From positions 1-48,086 of the forward strand of contig JAIXXV010000028.1 in NCBI GenBank assembly GCA_027490575.1: a stretch of DNA of 48,086 bases. Direction: 5' to 3'. Positions within the stretch are counted from its first letter, which is position 1, and each line of letters opens with the position of its first letter. Positions 35,113-43,299 of this stretch are shown here, in pieces. This DNA is from a bacterium (GTDB taxonomy: Bacteria; Patescibacteriota; Minisyncoccia; Phycocordibacterales; CAIZLB01). The position numbers and the translations under genes are program-made. A model generated the notes under the pieces. That model had not been told where the DNA came from, did no database searches, and worked only from the letters and a program-made list of their open reading frames with translations.

Positions 35113-36264
35113 ATGAAAATCTTATTCGCAATTACAAAGTCAAATTTTGGGGGTGCTCAAAAATACGTATATGAACTGGCTTCGCGCTATAAAGAGCTAG
35201 GTCATGATGTACAGGTGTCTGCTGGTGGCGAAGGAGTACTTAAGGACAAGCTCAATGCGGCAGGCATACCCGTTCACCACATAAGCGGAGCACAAAGAGA
35301 CATTGATATTCTGAAAGAGTTCAAGGTTGCAATCAACTTATTTAAAACTATCAGGCAAGTGAGGCCTGATGTGCTCCATCTAAACAGCCCGAAGATAGGC
35401 GGTCTAGGCGCACTTATAGGTAGAACCCTCGGTGTGAAGACTATAGTTTATACAAACCATGGATGGCCATTCAATGAACCTAGACCATTATGGCAAGTTG
35501 CCATTATAAAGACGCTGTCGTGGCTTACATTAGTGCTCAACAAAAAGACAATAGTTCTCTCAAATATAGAGTTTGATCAAGTTGCAAAATGGCCACTGGT
35601 TAAAGGAAAAGTGGTTGTTATTCCAAACGGTGTTTCTGATTTTGTTTTACTTAGTAAAGAGGATGCCGTAAAAAAGATGTCCGAGCAGACTGGTTTTGAT
35701 TTTGACAGCAAAGCGACCGAGAAAGTATTGATGATTGGTTCAATCGGTGAATTGCACAATAACAAAGGTTACACATACGCGATTGACGGCATCAAGAGTT
35801 TCATTTATCAATATCCAAATATTAAAATAAAATATATTATTATTGGTGAAGGAGAAGAAAGACAAGATTTAGAAAAAAAGATAAAGGAAGAAAAACTCGA
35901 AAACATTATTTATCTCGCTGGCCAAGTTGAAAATGCAAAGCAGTACTTAAGAGCATTTGATATATTTTTAATATCTTCCGTAAAAGAAGGCCTACCGTAT
36001 GTACTACTTGAAGCTGGCCTAGCTGATGTACCTGTCATCACCACTTCAGTTGGCGGTATCCCTGAAGCAGTAGAGAACCTAAAAGAAGCCTTGATTATAG
36101 CCCCAAAAAGACCCCAAGAAATACAGAATGCGATATTTTACGCAACGCAACATCAAGATGATTTAAGTAAAATATCGAGCGCATTTAAAAACAAAGTTTC
36201 TACTAAGTACAACTTTGAAAATATTTCAGAGAAGATACTTGAACTTTATTCAGGTAGCAATTAG
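35113..36264 (+). CDS. Family 4 glycosyltransferase
   Basis: The 383-residue protein begins MKILFAITKSNFGGAQKYVYELA and has TIVYTNHGWPFNEP, VVIPNGVSDFVLL and FLISSVKEGLPYVLLEAGLADVPVITTSVGGIPEAV, the full GT4 donor-binding region with the E-x7-E motif. It probably adds the second sugar after the divergent sugar transferase. Its last codons, TCA GGT AGC AAT TAG, are made from the repeat word found at other stop codons, so the Ser-Gly-Ser-Asn end may not be conserved. It converges on rodA. Confidence 0.93.
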   Translation: MKILFAITKSNFGGAQKYVYELASRYKELGHDVQVSAGGEGVLKDKLNAAGIPVHHISGAQRDIDILKEFKVAINLFKTIRQVRPDVLHLNSPKIGGLGALIGRTLGVKTIVYTNHGWPFNEPRPLWQVAIIKTLSWLTLVLNKKTIVLSNIEFDQVAKWPLVKGKVVVIPNGVSDFVLLSKEDAVKKMSEQTGFDFDSKATEKVLMIGSIGELHNNKGYTYAIDGIKSFIYQYPNIKIKYIIIGEGEERQDLEKKIKEEKLENIIYLAGQVENAKQYLRAFDIFLISSVKEGLPYVLLEAGLADVPVITTSVGGIPEAVENLKEALIIAPKRPQEIQNAIFYATQHQDDLSKISSAFKNKVSTKYNFENISEKILELYSGSN

Positions 36265-36337
36265 CAATTAGCAAGATTTTGCGCCGACTAATAACTTTGC
36301 CAATCTCTTAATTATTAATTGATAATTATTGGTGTTA
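36251..36337. repeat. Repeat block between convergent GT4 and rodA genes
   Basis: Plus-strand CAGGTAGCAATTAGCAATTAG contains the GT4 stop codon. It continues GCAAGATTTTGCGCCGACT, which resembles the sequence next to the tandem repeat at 80-100 (GCAGAAATTTTGCGCGACTT). On the minus strand, the rodA stop TAA is followed by CACCAATAATTATCAATTAA, shared with the rplJ-rplL spacer. Confidence 0.8.
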
Positions 36338-37462
36338 GCTTCCAACAAACTCATTTTGCAATAAATCTTTGTGAGTAGTCCTAGAATACTTTCTCATACC
36401 CATAAGTATACCGAGTCCGACAAACTCAGTTAGTAAGTGAGATCCGCCGTAACTCATAAATGGTATAGGTATACCCGTTACAGGCATGATACCGATATTC
36501 ATACCAATATTTATAGTCAGGTGGACCATAAAGAAAATGGCAAGTCCGACACCATAGAGTATTTCAAAGTTTGTCTCCCCTCTCATTGACCACATCAAAA
36601 TCCTTCCAATGATAATCGCATACAATATAAACAAAATAATAACTCCAACAAAACCCCACTCTTCTGAAAAAGCTGCGAATATAAAGTCAGTTTGATACTC
36701 TGGTAAAAATCTTAATCGTGACTGTGTACCGTATCCAATACCCTTTCCTGTGATTTGACCTGATCCAACAGTGACCATAGCCTGGTAAGCATTGTATCCA
36801 CTACCCCTAATATCTGCCAAAGGATGTATGAAGTTAATGATTCTAGCTTTCTGATATTCTTTAAATCCGAAGTTCCACAGTCCGGCAAAAGTAATCATAC
36901 CTATCAAAAACACCATGGCCAAATGCTTTTTGGATATACCTGAGACGAGTACCATACCAAACCAGATTGCCATGAGAGTTAGAGCTGAACCAAAGTCTGG
37001 TTGTAAAATTACTAAAAATACCAATATGCCTGCATAAATTGCAGATACAATTATGTGTTTTATGTGTGCAATCTCAATGTGCCTCCTGGAAAAATATTTG
37101 GCCAACAACAGTATTAATACTAATTTAACAAGCTCCACTGGTTGTATTGAGAAAAGCCCGCCTAAGCTTATCCAACTTTTTGCTCCTTTTGCTACAAATC
37201 CCAATGCCAATACTGACATCAAAAATGCAACAGCTAAGCCATATAGTGTGATGATTACATGAGACCTTCTGAAGAATCTAAAGTCTAGACTGCTCAGTGT
37301 AAACATTAATAAAAAACTTATACCGATCCATATAGTTTGCCTAAAGGCCAATCCATCTGTTTGATCTGTAAATGAATGTATGGTCAAAAGACTAAACGCC
37401 AATATGGGAATAAGGGCCCCAACTATATACCAATCAATATTTGATCTTAACAACTTTATCAT
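36335..37462 (-). CDS. rodA: Peptidoglycan glycosyltransferase RodA (SEDS)
   Basis: RodA polymerises lipid II during cell elongation. The 375-residue protein has about ten TM segments. GYNAYQAMVTVGSGQITGKGIGYGTQSRLRFLPEYQTDFIFAAFSEEWGFVG and GIPIPFMSYGGSHLL are the RodA/FtsW signatures, including the catalytic Asp region, and the sequence favours RodA over FtsW. It starts 7 nt after the stop of the Cys-rich protein gene, so the two are one operon. It has no Shine-Dalgarno sequence, so initiation probably depends on coupling. Confidence 0.94.
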   Translation of the reverse strand: MIKLLRSNIDWYIVGALIPILAFSLLTIHSFTDQTDGLAFRQTIWIGISFLLMFTLSSLDFRFFRRSHVIITLYGLAVAFLMSVLALGFVAKGAKSWISLGGLFSIQPVELVKLVLILLLAKYFSRRHIEIAHIKHIIVSAIYAGILVFLVILQPDFGSALTLMAIWFGMVLVSGISKKHLAMVFLIGMITFAGLWNFGFKEYQKARIINFIHPLADIRGSGYNAYQAMVTVGSGQITGKGIGYGTQSRLRFLPEYQTDFIFAAFSEEWGFVGVIILFILYAIIIGRILMWSMRGETNFEILYGVGLAIFFMVHLTINIGMNIGIMPVTGIPIPFMSYGGSHLLTEFVGLGILMGMRKYSRTTHKDLLQNEFVGS

Positions 37463-37469
37463 CTTTAGT

Positions 37470-38261
37470 TTACCTATTTTTCATATTTGAAATAGGAAGC
37501 TTTGGTACAATCTCAATCTTTGAAACTTCAAAATCAAAAGGTTTTGGCCATGTAAACACTAAGCCTTTTCTTTCATTTCCAAAAAGTACATCAACCTTGG
37601 TTCGAGATGATGCTCGTGCATTACCCAGCTCATCATAAATAATTGCCACCACTTCTATATCTCTAAATGTATCAATCGTCTCGTTTTGAATATCTGCATC
37701 AACACGTGGACCACTTTCCAAGTCAGTACGTAATCTGTCTTCGAGTATAGTAAGCTCAGACTTTACTGAGTTGTACTTTTTCCAAACTGCAGGTTCTATA
37801 AAGTTGAATGTGACTTTAGCAGGAACTCTATCACCTGTTGTAAAGACCCCTTCAAATATCGGGAATGTTCTGATTGGTGGAACAAGTGCACGACCTTCTC
37901 TTGTGCCCAACAAAATATTTGCAGAATCATAGACAGCGAATATGTAAGGTATCGGTTCAGCTGTAAATCCTACGTTTGGATTTTGAACATAGGCAACCAG
38001 GTTATTTGATCCGCCTCCTACAGGAAAAGCTCTTGTCCAAAGAAGTATGGGTTCAGGCAGTACATCACCCTGGCAAACTCTTATAGCTGAGCATGCTCCT
38101 CCACAGTCAATACCAGTCTCGTTTCCATTTTGTTTTCCATCAGAACAAGTCGGTGCCCTGTTAAAAAAGAAAAGGTAAGTCGGTAAACCTATAGCTAGAA
38201 GCAAGAAAACGCTTACTATAGATCCGTATACTAGCTGACGCTGTTTGGCCCATGAAAACAT
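37470..38261 (-). CDS. Membrane-anchored Cys-rich protein of unknown function
   Basis: The start is moved from the track's 38294 to ATG 38261: TATAAT ends 9 nt before it, and the new N terminus MFSWAKQRQLVYGS is followed by a TM segment at about 14-32. The 263-residue product then has CSDGKQNGNETGIDCGGACSAIRVC (four to five Cys), a motif seen in many CPR surface proteins, and two beta-rich domains. It is predicted to be outward-facing. It is in an operon with rodA, so a role in cell wall growth is possible but not shown. Confidence 0.8.
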   Translation of the reverse strand: MFSWAKQRQLVYGSIVSVFLLLAIGLPTYLFFFNRAPTCSDGKQNGNETGIDCGGACSAIRVCQGDVLPEPILLWTRAFPVGGGSNNLVAYVQNPNVGFTAEPIPYIFAVYDSANILLGTREGRALVPPIRTFPIFEGVFTTGDRVPAKVTFNFIEPAVWKKYNSVKSELTILEDRLRTDLESGPRVDADIQNETIDTFRDIEVVAIIYDELGNARASSRTKVDVLFGNERKGLVFTWPKPFDFEVSKIEIVPKLPISNMKNR

Positions 38262-38270
38262 ATTGTTGGT

Positions 38271-38276
38271 ATTATA
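38271..38276 (-). promoter_or_regulatory. -10 box of the Cys-rich protein-rodA operon
   Basis: TATAAT then 9 nt then ATG 38261 on the minus strand. It invalidates the track start at 38294, which lies upstream of the promoter box. Confidence 0.65.
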
Positions 38277-38292
38277 GCATGAAAATTGAGGC

Positions 38293-38334
38293 AAAATAAA
38301 AACCGGCCCTAAGATAACACTTAAGTCGCCGGTG
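38293..38334 (-). terminator. Terminator after the 51-residue ORF
   Basis: On the minus strand ACCGGC pairs with GCCGGT, with an inner ACTTAAGT palindrome in the loop, followed by TTTTTATTTT. It lies 45 nt after the small ORF. Confidence 0.75.
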
Positions 38335-38378
38335 GGTTTTGCTGGCTCCCAATGCCAGGTTAATCACATACTCATAGA

Positions 38379-38534
38379 TTAACTATTACCGAAAAAGATT
38401 CTTGCCGTCATAGATATCCGCGCTCTTTCTTCGGGTGTGTACTTCGCCATCCTGTTTCGACACTCTTGCATCGCGACAGAACCTCGTGTTTTCTGATTAG
38501 GACTTGAGGGTCCATGCCTGTTTGGTTTTTTCAT
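38379..38534 (-). CDS. Small basic 51-residue protein
   Basis: This ORF is below the track limit. The translation starts MKKPNRHGPSSPNQKTRG, continues with a Met/Arg-rich centre and KYTPEERARI, and ends FFGNS. It is strongly basic, with no TM segment. A hairpin ACAAC-CCTAAA-GTTGT ends directly at the ATG, a terminator lies downstream, and the rRNA terminator lies upstream, so it looks like an independent small transcript. I do not recognise it. It could instead be a small RNA with a chance ORF. Confidence 0.55.
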   Translation of the reverse strand: MKKPNRHGPSSPNQKTRGSVAMQECRNRMAKYTPEERARISMTARIFFGNS

Positions 38535-38567
38535 ACAACTTTAGGGTTGTCATACATATGATATACC

Positions 38568-38598
38568 TATAAAAATAAAAAACCACCTATCGGTAGTG
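38568..38598 (-). terminator. Terminator of the 23S-tRNA-5S unit
   Basis: On the minus strand ACTACC-GATA-GGTGGT is followed by TTTTTTATTTTTAT. It lies about 90 nt after 5S. Confidence 0.8.
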
Positions 38599-38637
38599 TT
38601 TTATGTTGAAGCCTTAATTTTGTCTTGCCATTTATCG

Positions 38638-38665
38638 TTAACTTTACAATTTTTTGTAAAGTTAA
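38638..38665 (-). terminator. First hairpin after 5S
   Basis: TTAACTTTAC pairs perfectly with GTAAAGTTAA around an A/T loop. It lacks a long U-run right after the stem, so it may protect the 3' end or assist the stronger terminator downstream. Confidence 0.5.
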
Positions 38666-38668
38666 ATT

Positions 38669-38814
38669 ATATATATTGACCACTCTGTTCTGGCGACGTG
38701 CTACTTTTCCCTATACGAGTATCATCGCCTCTGAAAAGCTTAACTTCTGAGTTCGGAATGAGATCAGGTGTGACCTTTTCGATAAATCACCAGAACACAA
38801 CGGTCAATATATAT
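38669..38814 (-). other. Stem flanking 5S rRNA
   Basis: ATATATATTGACC (38669-38681) and GGTCAATATATAT (38802-38814) are perfect complements that bring the ends of the 5S precursor together, a third processing stem in this transcript. Confidence 0.75.
38687..38797 (-). rRNA. rrf: 5S ribosomal RNA
   Basis: The minus strand contains ACACCTGATCTCATTCCGAA, CTCAGAAGTTAAGC and GGCGATGATACTCG, the conserved core of bacterial 5S, and its ends GTTCTGGTGA and TCGCCAGAAC pair as helix I. The length is about 111 nt. It is last in the 23S-tRNA-5S transcript. Confidence 0.95.
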
Positions 38815-38849
38815 TTTGAAAAGCTAGAAGACAGACCAATCAAAATGAT

Positions 38850-39069
38850 TGGTCGGGTTGGCGGGGATCGAACCCACAACCTTCGACGTTAGCTTAAACT
38901 GATTTTTAGTTGTTTAGATCATCAAGACTGATTGGTTAGACCAACAATTTTGACAGCACAACCTTCTGCTTTCACAGAATACTTCCAGGATCCGCCCAAA
39001 AAGTTCAGTACTAGGCAAACACCGGGAAACCCCGGCAAAGTCGATGCTCTCCAATTGAGCTACAACCCG
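38850..39069 (-). tRNA. Interrupted tRNA, probably tRNA-Ala (TGC)
   Basis: The 5' part (39035-39069) gives acceptor CGGGTTG, a D arm GCTC-GAGC and the anticodon stem TCGAC with loop start TTTGC. The 3' part (38850-38889) gives AC-GTCGA, a T arm GTGGG-TTCGATC-CCCGC, CAACCCG and an encoded ACCA. All four stems pair. If 145 nt between them are removed, the loop is TTTGCAC, as in tRNA-Ala(UGC). Against Ala: the acceptor has C1-G72 and no G3-U70 pair. Other splice points would give CTA, TTA or TGA as the anticodon. The type is therefore likely but not certain. Confidence 0.75.
38890..39034 (-). other. 145-nt insertion in the tRNA anticodon loop
   Basis: The insertion starts with the hairpin CCGGG-GTTT-CCCGG. 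Its 3' half contains GAAGGTTGTG and later ACCAATCAGTCTTGAT, which align at the same spacing with GAAGGTTGTG and ACCAATCATTTTGAT of the real tRNA 3' half and its flanking hairpin. I see no group I P7-type motif (TAGTCC). It could be a degenerate intron or a tandem duplication that split the gene. Confidence 0.6.
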
Positions 39070-39129
39070 TTTAAAGACAAAGAACGAATTTTCTGTCTTC
39101 TAGCTTTTCAAAAATCTCAATAAATTGCA

Positions 39130-39171
39130 AGTAACAAACAAAAGTGATTGTGACACTCTATATTTCCTAAT
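39130..39171 (-). other. 3' arm of the 23S processing stem
   Basis: On the minus strand ATTAGGAAATATAGAGTGTC and the following ACAATCACTTTTGTTTG pair with 42831-42872, giving a stem of about 40 bp with a few mismatches. Confidence 0.9.
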
Positions 39172-39455
39172 AGAATCGATGCATTAGTACACCTCAGCTG
39201 AACATATTACTATGCTTACACTTAGTGCCTATCAACGTGATCATCTCTCACGGATCTCAACGATACCTTATCTTGAAGCTGGCTTCGTTCTTAGATGCTT
39301 TCAGAACTTATCCATTCCCGACATAGCTACCCAGCGGTGCCTTTGGCAAGACAACTGGTACACCAGAGGTCAGTTCATCCCGGTCCTCTCGTACTAGGGA
39401 CAAATCTTCTCAAGTATCAACGCCTGCAGTAGATAGGAGACCAACCTGTCTCGCG

Positions 39456-39895
39456 CATGTTTTCACTTATTACTAAGTGCATTGGACTATATCTTTATCT
39501 TCCTCTTTGAGTCGTTATACAGGACACTTTTAAGTGTGACTATTTCACAACGTATGAGGTTCAGATAATTAACGTGTAGTCTCTACGGGCGTCGTGCATT
39601 TATTCCAAACTATAAATAGTCTAGCTCAAATATGCGCAACTTCCCTCGGTATTGTCCTAAATTGTCTCCAATATGTAGGATTTTACCGATATAAGTTAAT
39701 TTGATCATCATATATTTCTATATGCGACCGCCGCGATATGTATTTTAAATACAAAGTTTGTCTAACAGTTTTAATTCTTGATTCTACATCACATTTTAGT
39801 GTGTAGATTGTTCTAAGAGTTATGTAGCCTCAACGGTTCAGACGGGTTCAATTGTTGAATAATACAAATATAAATAAATGTAATTCCACAACTGA
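39456..39895 (-). other. Group I intron in 23S at E. coli position ~2593
   Basis: The insertion splits GGGTTCAGACCGT and CGCGAGACAGG, the A-rich site cut by I-CreI in chloroplasts. Exon 1 ends in U and the insertion ends in G, as group I introns require. CGTAGAGACTACACG (39573 on) and AAGATATAGTCC (39484-39495) are the R and S elements forming P7 (GACTA with TAGTC). GTCTGAACC in the intron can pair with GGTTCAGAC of exon 1 to form P1. It has no homing endonuclease ORF. Confidence 0.88.
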
Positions 39896-40561
39896 ACGGT
39901 CTGAACCCAGCTCGCGTGACTTTTTAATTGGCGAACAGCCAAACCCTTGGGACCTTCTCCAGCCCCAGGATAAGTCGAGCCGACATCGAGGTGCCGAACT
40001 GTGCCGTCGATATGGACTCTTAGGCACAACCAGCCTGTTATCCCCAGAGTAGCTTTTATCAGGTAATCTTCACCCGCATCTAATGCGAAGTGTACGGTTC
40101 ACTATGTTCTGCTTTCGCATCTGTTTGACACTTACGTCTCACAGTTAAGCCAGCTTATGCCATTGCACTATCGGCACGGTTTCCATTCGCGCCTAGCTGA
40201 CCTTAATAAACTCCTCCGTTACTCTTTAGGAGGATAGCGCCCCACCAAAACTGCCCACCAGATACTGTTCCTGTCCGTTTTTATACCGTACAGGTTAGAA
40301 TATACATTTTTAAAGAGTGGTATTTCACTGACGAGTCCATCCCAACCGAAATCGGAACTTCAACCTCTCCCACCTATGCTACGCAGTAAATATATATATT
40401 CAATACCAAGTTGCAGTGAAGCTTCTGGGGTCTTTTCGTCTAACTGCAGGTAGGAGGCATCTTCACCTCCATTGCATTTTCACCGAGCGGGTCTTCGAGA
40501 CAGTTCCCCAGTCATTATACCATTCGTGCGCGTCTGAACTTACCAGACAAGGAATTTCGCT

Positions 40562-40787
40562 CTTCTATTCCTTACAGAAGGACTCTATCTTCATCCGATT
40601 CAAAATTTCTTTAGAATTTAGGATGCATGGCGTTGGTCTCTCGCTAACCATGTTTGGACTATAGATACATTACTGTATCCAAGGTAGCTAGTATATGACT
40701 TTATCACTATCTCAATCTGTTAACTTATTTACCATCAACCCTATAACTGTCCTAGTCCTTCATCACACTTTAAATAAAATGTGATGA
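40562..40787 (-). other. Small insertion (likely group I intron) in 23S at ~1931
   Basis: The 226-nt insertion lies exactly between GGTCCTAAGGT and AGCGAAATTCC, the I-CeuI-type site, after U1931. It begins with the hairpin TCATCAC...GTGTGATGA and ends in G. AAGATAGAGTCC (40580-40591) resembles a group I S element, followed by the P9-like TCCTT-CTGT-AAGGA, but I could not find a convincing R partner. No ORF fits inside. Confidence 0.72.
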
Positions 40788-40822
<35 letters not shown>

Positions 40823-42242
40823 CAGGGCTTACACCATCCAGCCACATATTGCTATGGGACCGCCAGCGTTTGACCTTCTGGCATTGGTCAGGCATCACCC
40901 CCTATACATCCTCTTGCGAGTTCGCAGGGAGCTGTGTTTTTGGTAAACAGTTGCCAGGGAATCTTTTGTTGCAACCCTATTGCTAGGGCGAGCCTTATTC
41001 CGAAGTTACGGCTGCTTTTTTGCCGAGTTCCTTGAAGACCTCTCACTCGTTCACCTTAGTCTACTCGACTCGATCACCTGTGTCGGTTTTAGGTACGGTT
41101 TTCATATATATTAAGTTTAGAAGTTTTTCTCGGAAGCGTGCTTTGTCTAATCGACAGGAGGCGAACCCCCCGCTGTATCACTCTGCTTGGAATCGGTATT
41201 GAAACCAGTCTCCGGATTTACCTAGAGAACATCCTTACAGCATGAACGCAAATCCATTTGATGCGCTAGACATACTACACTTCGTCCCTCCATCACTATA
41301 CATGAAAGTCATGGAATATTAACCATGTGTCCATCGGGTCCGGCTCTCGCCATCCCCTTAGGCCCGACTAACCCTTCGTCGACAATCGTTGCGAAGGAAA
41401 CCTTGATCTTACGGTGTCGGGGTTTCTCACCCCGATTGTGGTTACTTGTGCCAACATTCTTACTTCTTGACGCTCCAGCATGGGTCACCCCTTTGCCTTC
41501 ATTGCGGACAAGAACACTCTCCTACCGATTCATACATCCGAAGACATATGAATCCCTCAGTTTCGGTATCATGTTTTAGCCCCGATTATCTGCGGCGCAA
41601 AGTCTCTTGATGAGTGAGCTGTTACGCTATCTTTCAAGGATTGCTGCTTCTAAGCAAACCTCCTCATTGTCTATGAAACTTCACCACCTTAAGTGCACTT
41701 AACATGAATTTTGGGACCTTAAATAGAGATCTGGGCTGTTTCCCTTTTGACCAGTGAAGCTTAGCCCCCACGGTCTAACTGCCACGCTTTAATCTTTAGT
41801 ATTCGGAGTTTGATAGGACTTGCGAGATTTCTCCCTGTCAAGTCCTTCCAGTGCTCTACCCCTAAAGGGAACACGTGACGCTAACCCAAAAGCTATTTCG
41901 GAGAGAACCAGCTATTACCAAGCTCGATTAGCTTTTCACTTCTTACCACAAGTCATCCCAATGAGTTGAACGACATACGGGTTCGGGCCTCCATTTATCT
42001 TTCGATAAACTTCACCCTGCTCATGGCAAGCTCGCATTGGCTTCGGGTCTAATACAAACTACGTACGCGCTATTAACACTCGGTTTCCCTATGGCTCCAT
42101 CCTCGCGGACTTAGCCTGCAGTTTGTATTAACTCGTTGGCTCATTCTTCAATAGGCACGCCGTGACGGAACGTATAAATACGTCCGCTCCGACTCCTTGT
42201 AGGCATATGGTTTCAGGTCTATTTCACTGTCCTTTCGGACTT

Positions 42243-42279
<37 letters not shown>

Positions 42280-42830
42280 ATCACAACAATATATTTAGCC
42301 TTAGCAGTTAGTTCTGCTGGATTCCTCCGAGCTATTCGTGTCTCGAAGTACTCAAGAATGACGGTAAGAGATATTTTGTTTTCGTATACGGGGCTATTAC
42401 CCTCTTGGGCCACACTTCCCAGTGTGTTCTACTAACAAAACATTTTGTAACTCTTTGAATATAAATATTCTACCATCACCTTACAACCCCGAGCCGCCCA
42501 ATAGATAACACAGAAAGAAAAACTTGCGCTTAACTAATTGTATTATCTATGGGATGGCTCGGTTTGGGCTTCTTCCTTTTCGCTCGCCGCTATTCAGGAA
42601 ATATTTCTCTTACGAGATTGTTTTCTTTTCCTCCAGGTACTAGAATGTTTTACTTCCCTGGGTACGCATCTTGATAAATCAAGATCACAGATCAAGTCTG
42701 TGGGGTTCCCCCATTCGGAAATCTCCGGATCAAAGATTGCTTAGCATCTCCCCGAAGCGTATCGCCGCTATGCTGCGTCCTTCATCGCTCTGTTGTGTCA
42801 AGGCATCCACCATACGCCCTTAATATTTCC

Positions 42831-42872
42831 ATTAGGAAATATAAAGACCACAATCACTTTTGTTTGTTACCT
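42831..42872 (-). other. 5' arm of the 23S processing stem
   Basis: Pairs with 39130-39171 (AGGTAACAAACAAAAGTGAT and onward on the minus strand) and defines the 5' end of mature 23S. Confidence 0.9.
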
Positions 42873-43195
42873 GCCCCACTTTCTTCTTGAGAAAAGAAAA
42901 GTGGGATTGTCGAAACCAAGAAGAAGGTTTAGAACTTCCTGATCTCGACTCTACCTCTGATATGAAAAGACCTCCATAGAAATCAAACAGACTTATCACC
43001 TGTTTGATTCCAAATGAATCAGGGTAGAATTTAGTTGTCAAAGATGTATGTCTTTCTGAGTGATCCTGGTAAAACTTTTTTCTCATTTAAAAGAAAATCG
43101 CTCTTTTTGAGAGCGGTCTTTTCAAGTAGCGCCTTTGTCAGACGTTACTTAATCAGACCGTTCTACTAAGATGATTAACATAACTGATAAGAGCT
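42873..43195 (-). promoter_or_regulatory. 23S rRNA leader
   Basis: The leader is about 320 nt and has no gene. It holds several hairpins, for example GACCGCTCTC-AAAAA-GAGCG and AAACAGGTGATAAG-TCTGTTT, and the element AAGTAACGTCTGACAAAGGC then GCTACTTGA, shared with the 16S leader. The track ORF 42832-43086 lies inside it and is not credible. Confidence 0.6.
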
Positions 43196-43223
43196 ATTAT
43201 ACGCACAGTGGAACCTTTGTCAA
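43196..43223 (-). promoter_or_regulatory. 23S rRNA promoter
   Basis: TTGACA, 16 nt beginning AAGGTTCC and ending GCG, then TATAAT. It differs from the 16S promoter only in the middle of the spacer. The -35 box overlaps the T-run of the upstream terminator. Confidence 0.9.
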
Positions 43224-43230
43224 ATAAAAT

Positions 43231-43260
43231 AGCCTTTCTGGCGTATTTACCAAAAAGGCT
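43231..43260 (-). terminator. Terminator of the CmpX-like gene
   Basis: AGCCTTT and AAAGGCT pair around 16 nt; on the minus strand ATTTTATTT follows and merges into the 23S -35 box. Confidence 0.7.
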
Positions 43261-43299
43261 TATTTTATATGGCCAGATATGGCTATTAAAACCCCGAGA

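Larger units (their letters stand above)
38814..39113 (-). other. Stem flanking the interrupted tRNA
   Basis: TTTTGAAAAGCTAGAAGACAG at 38814 is matched by CTGTCTTCTAGCTTTTCAAAA at 39093-39113: a perfect inverted repeat of about 21 bp that encloses the tRNA. A second hairpin, ACCAATC-ATTTT-GATTGGT, starts in the encoded ACCA end of the tRNA. Confidence 0.85.
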
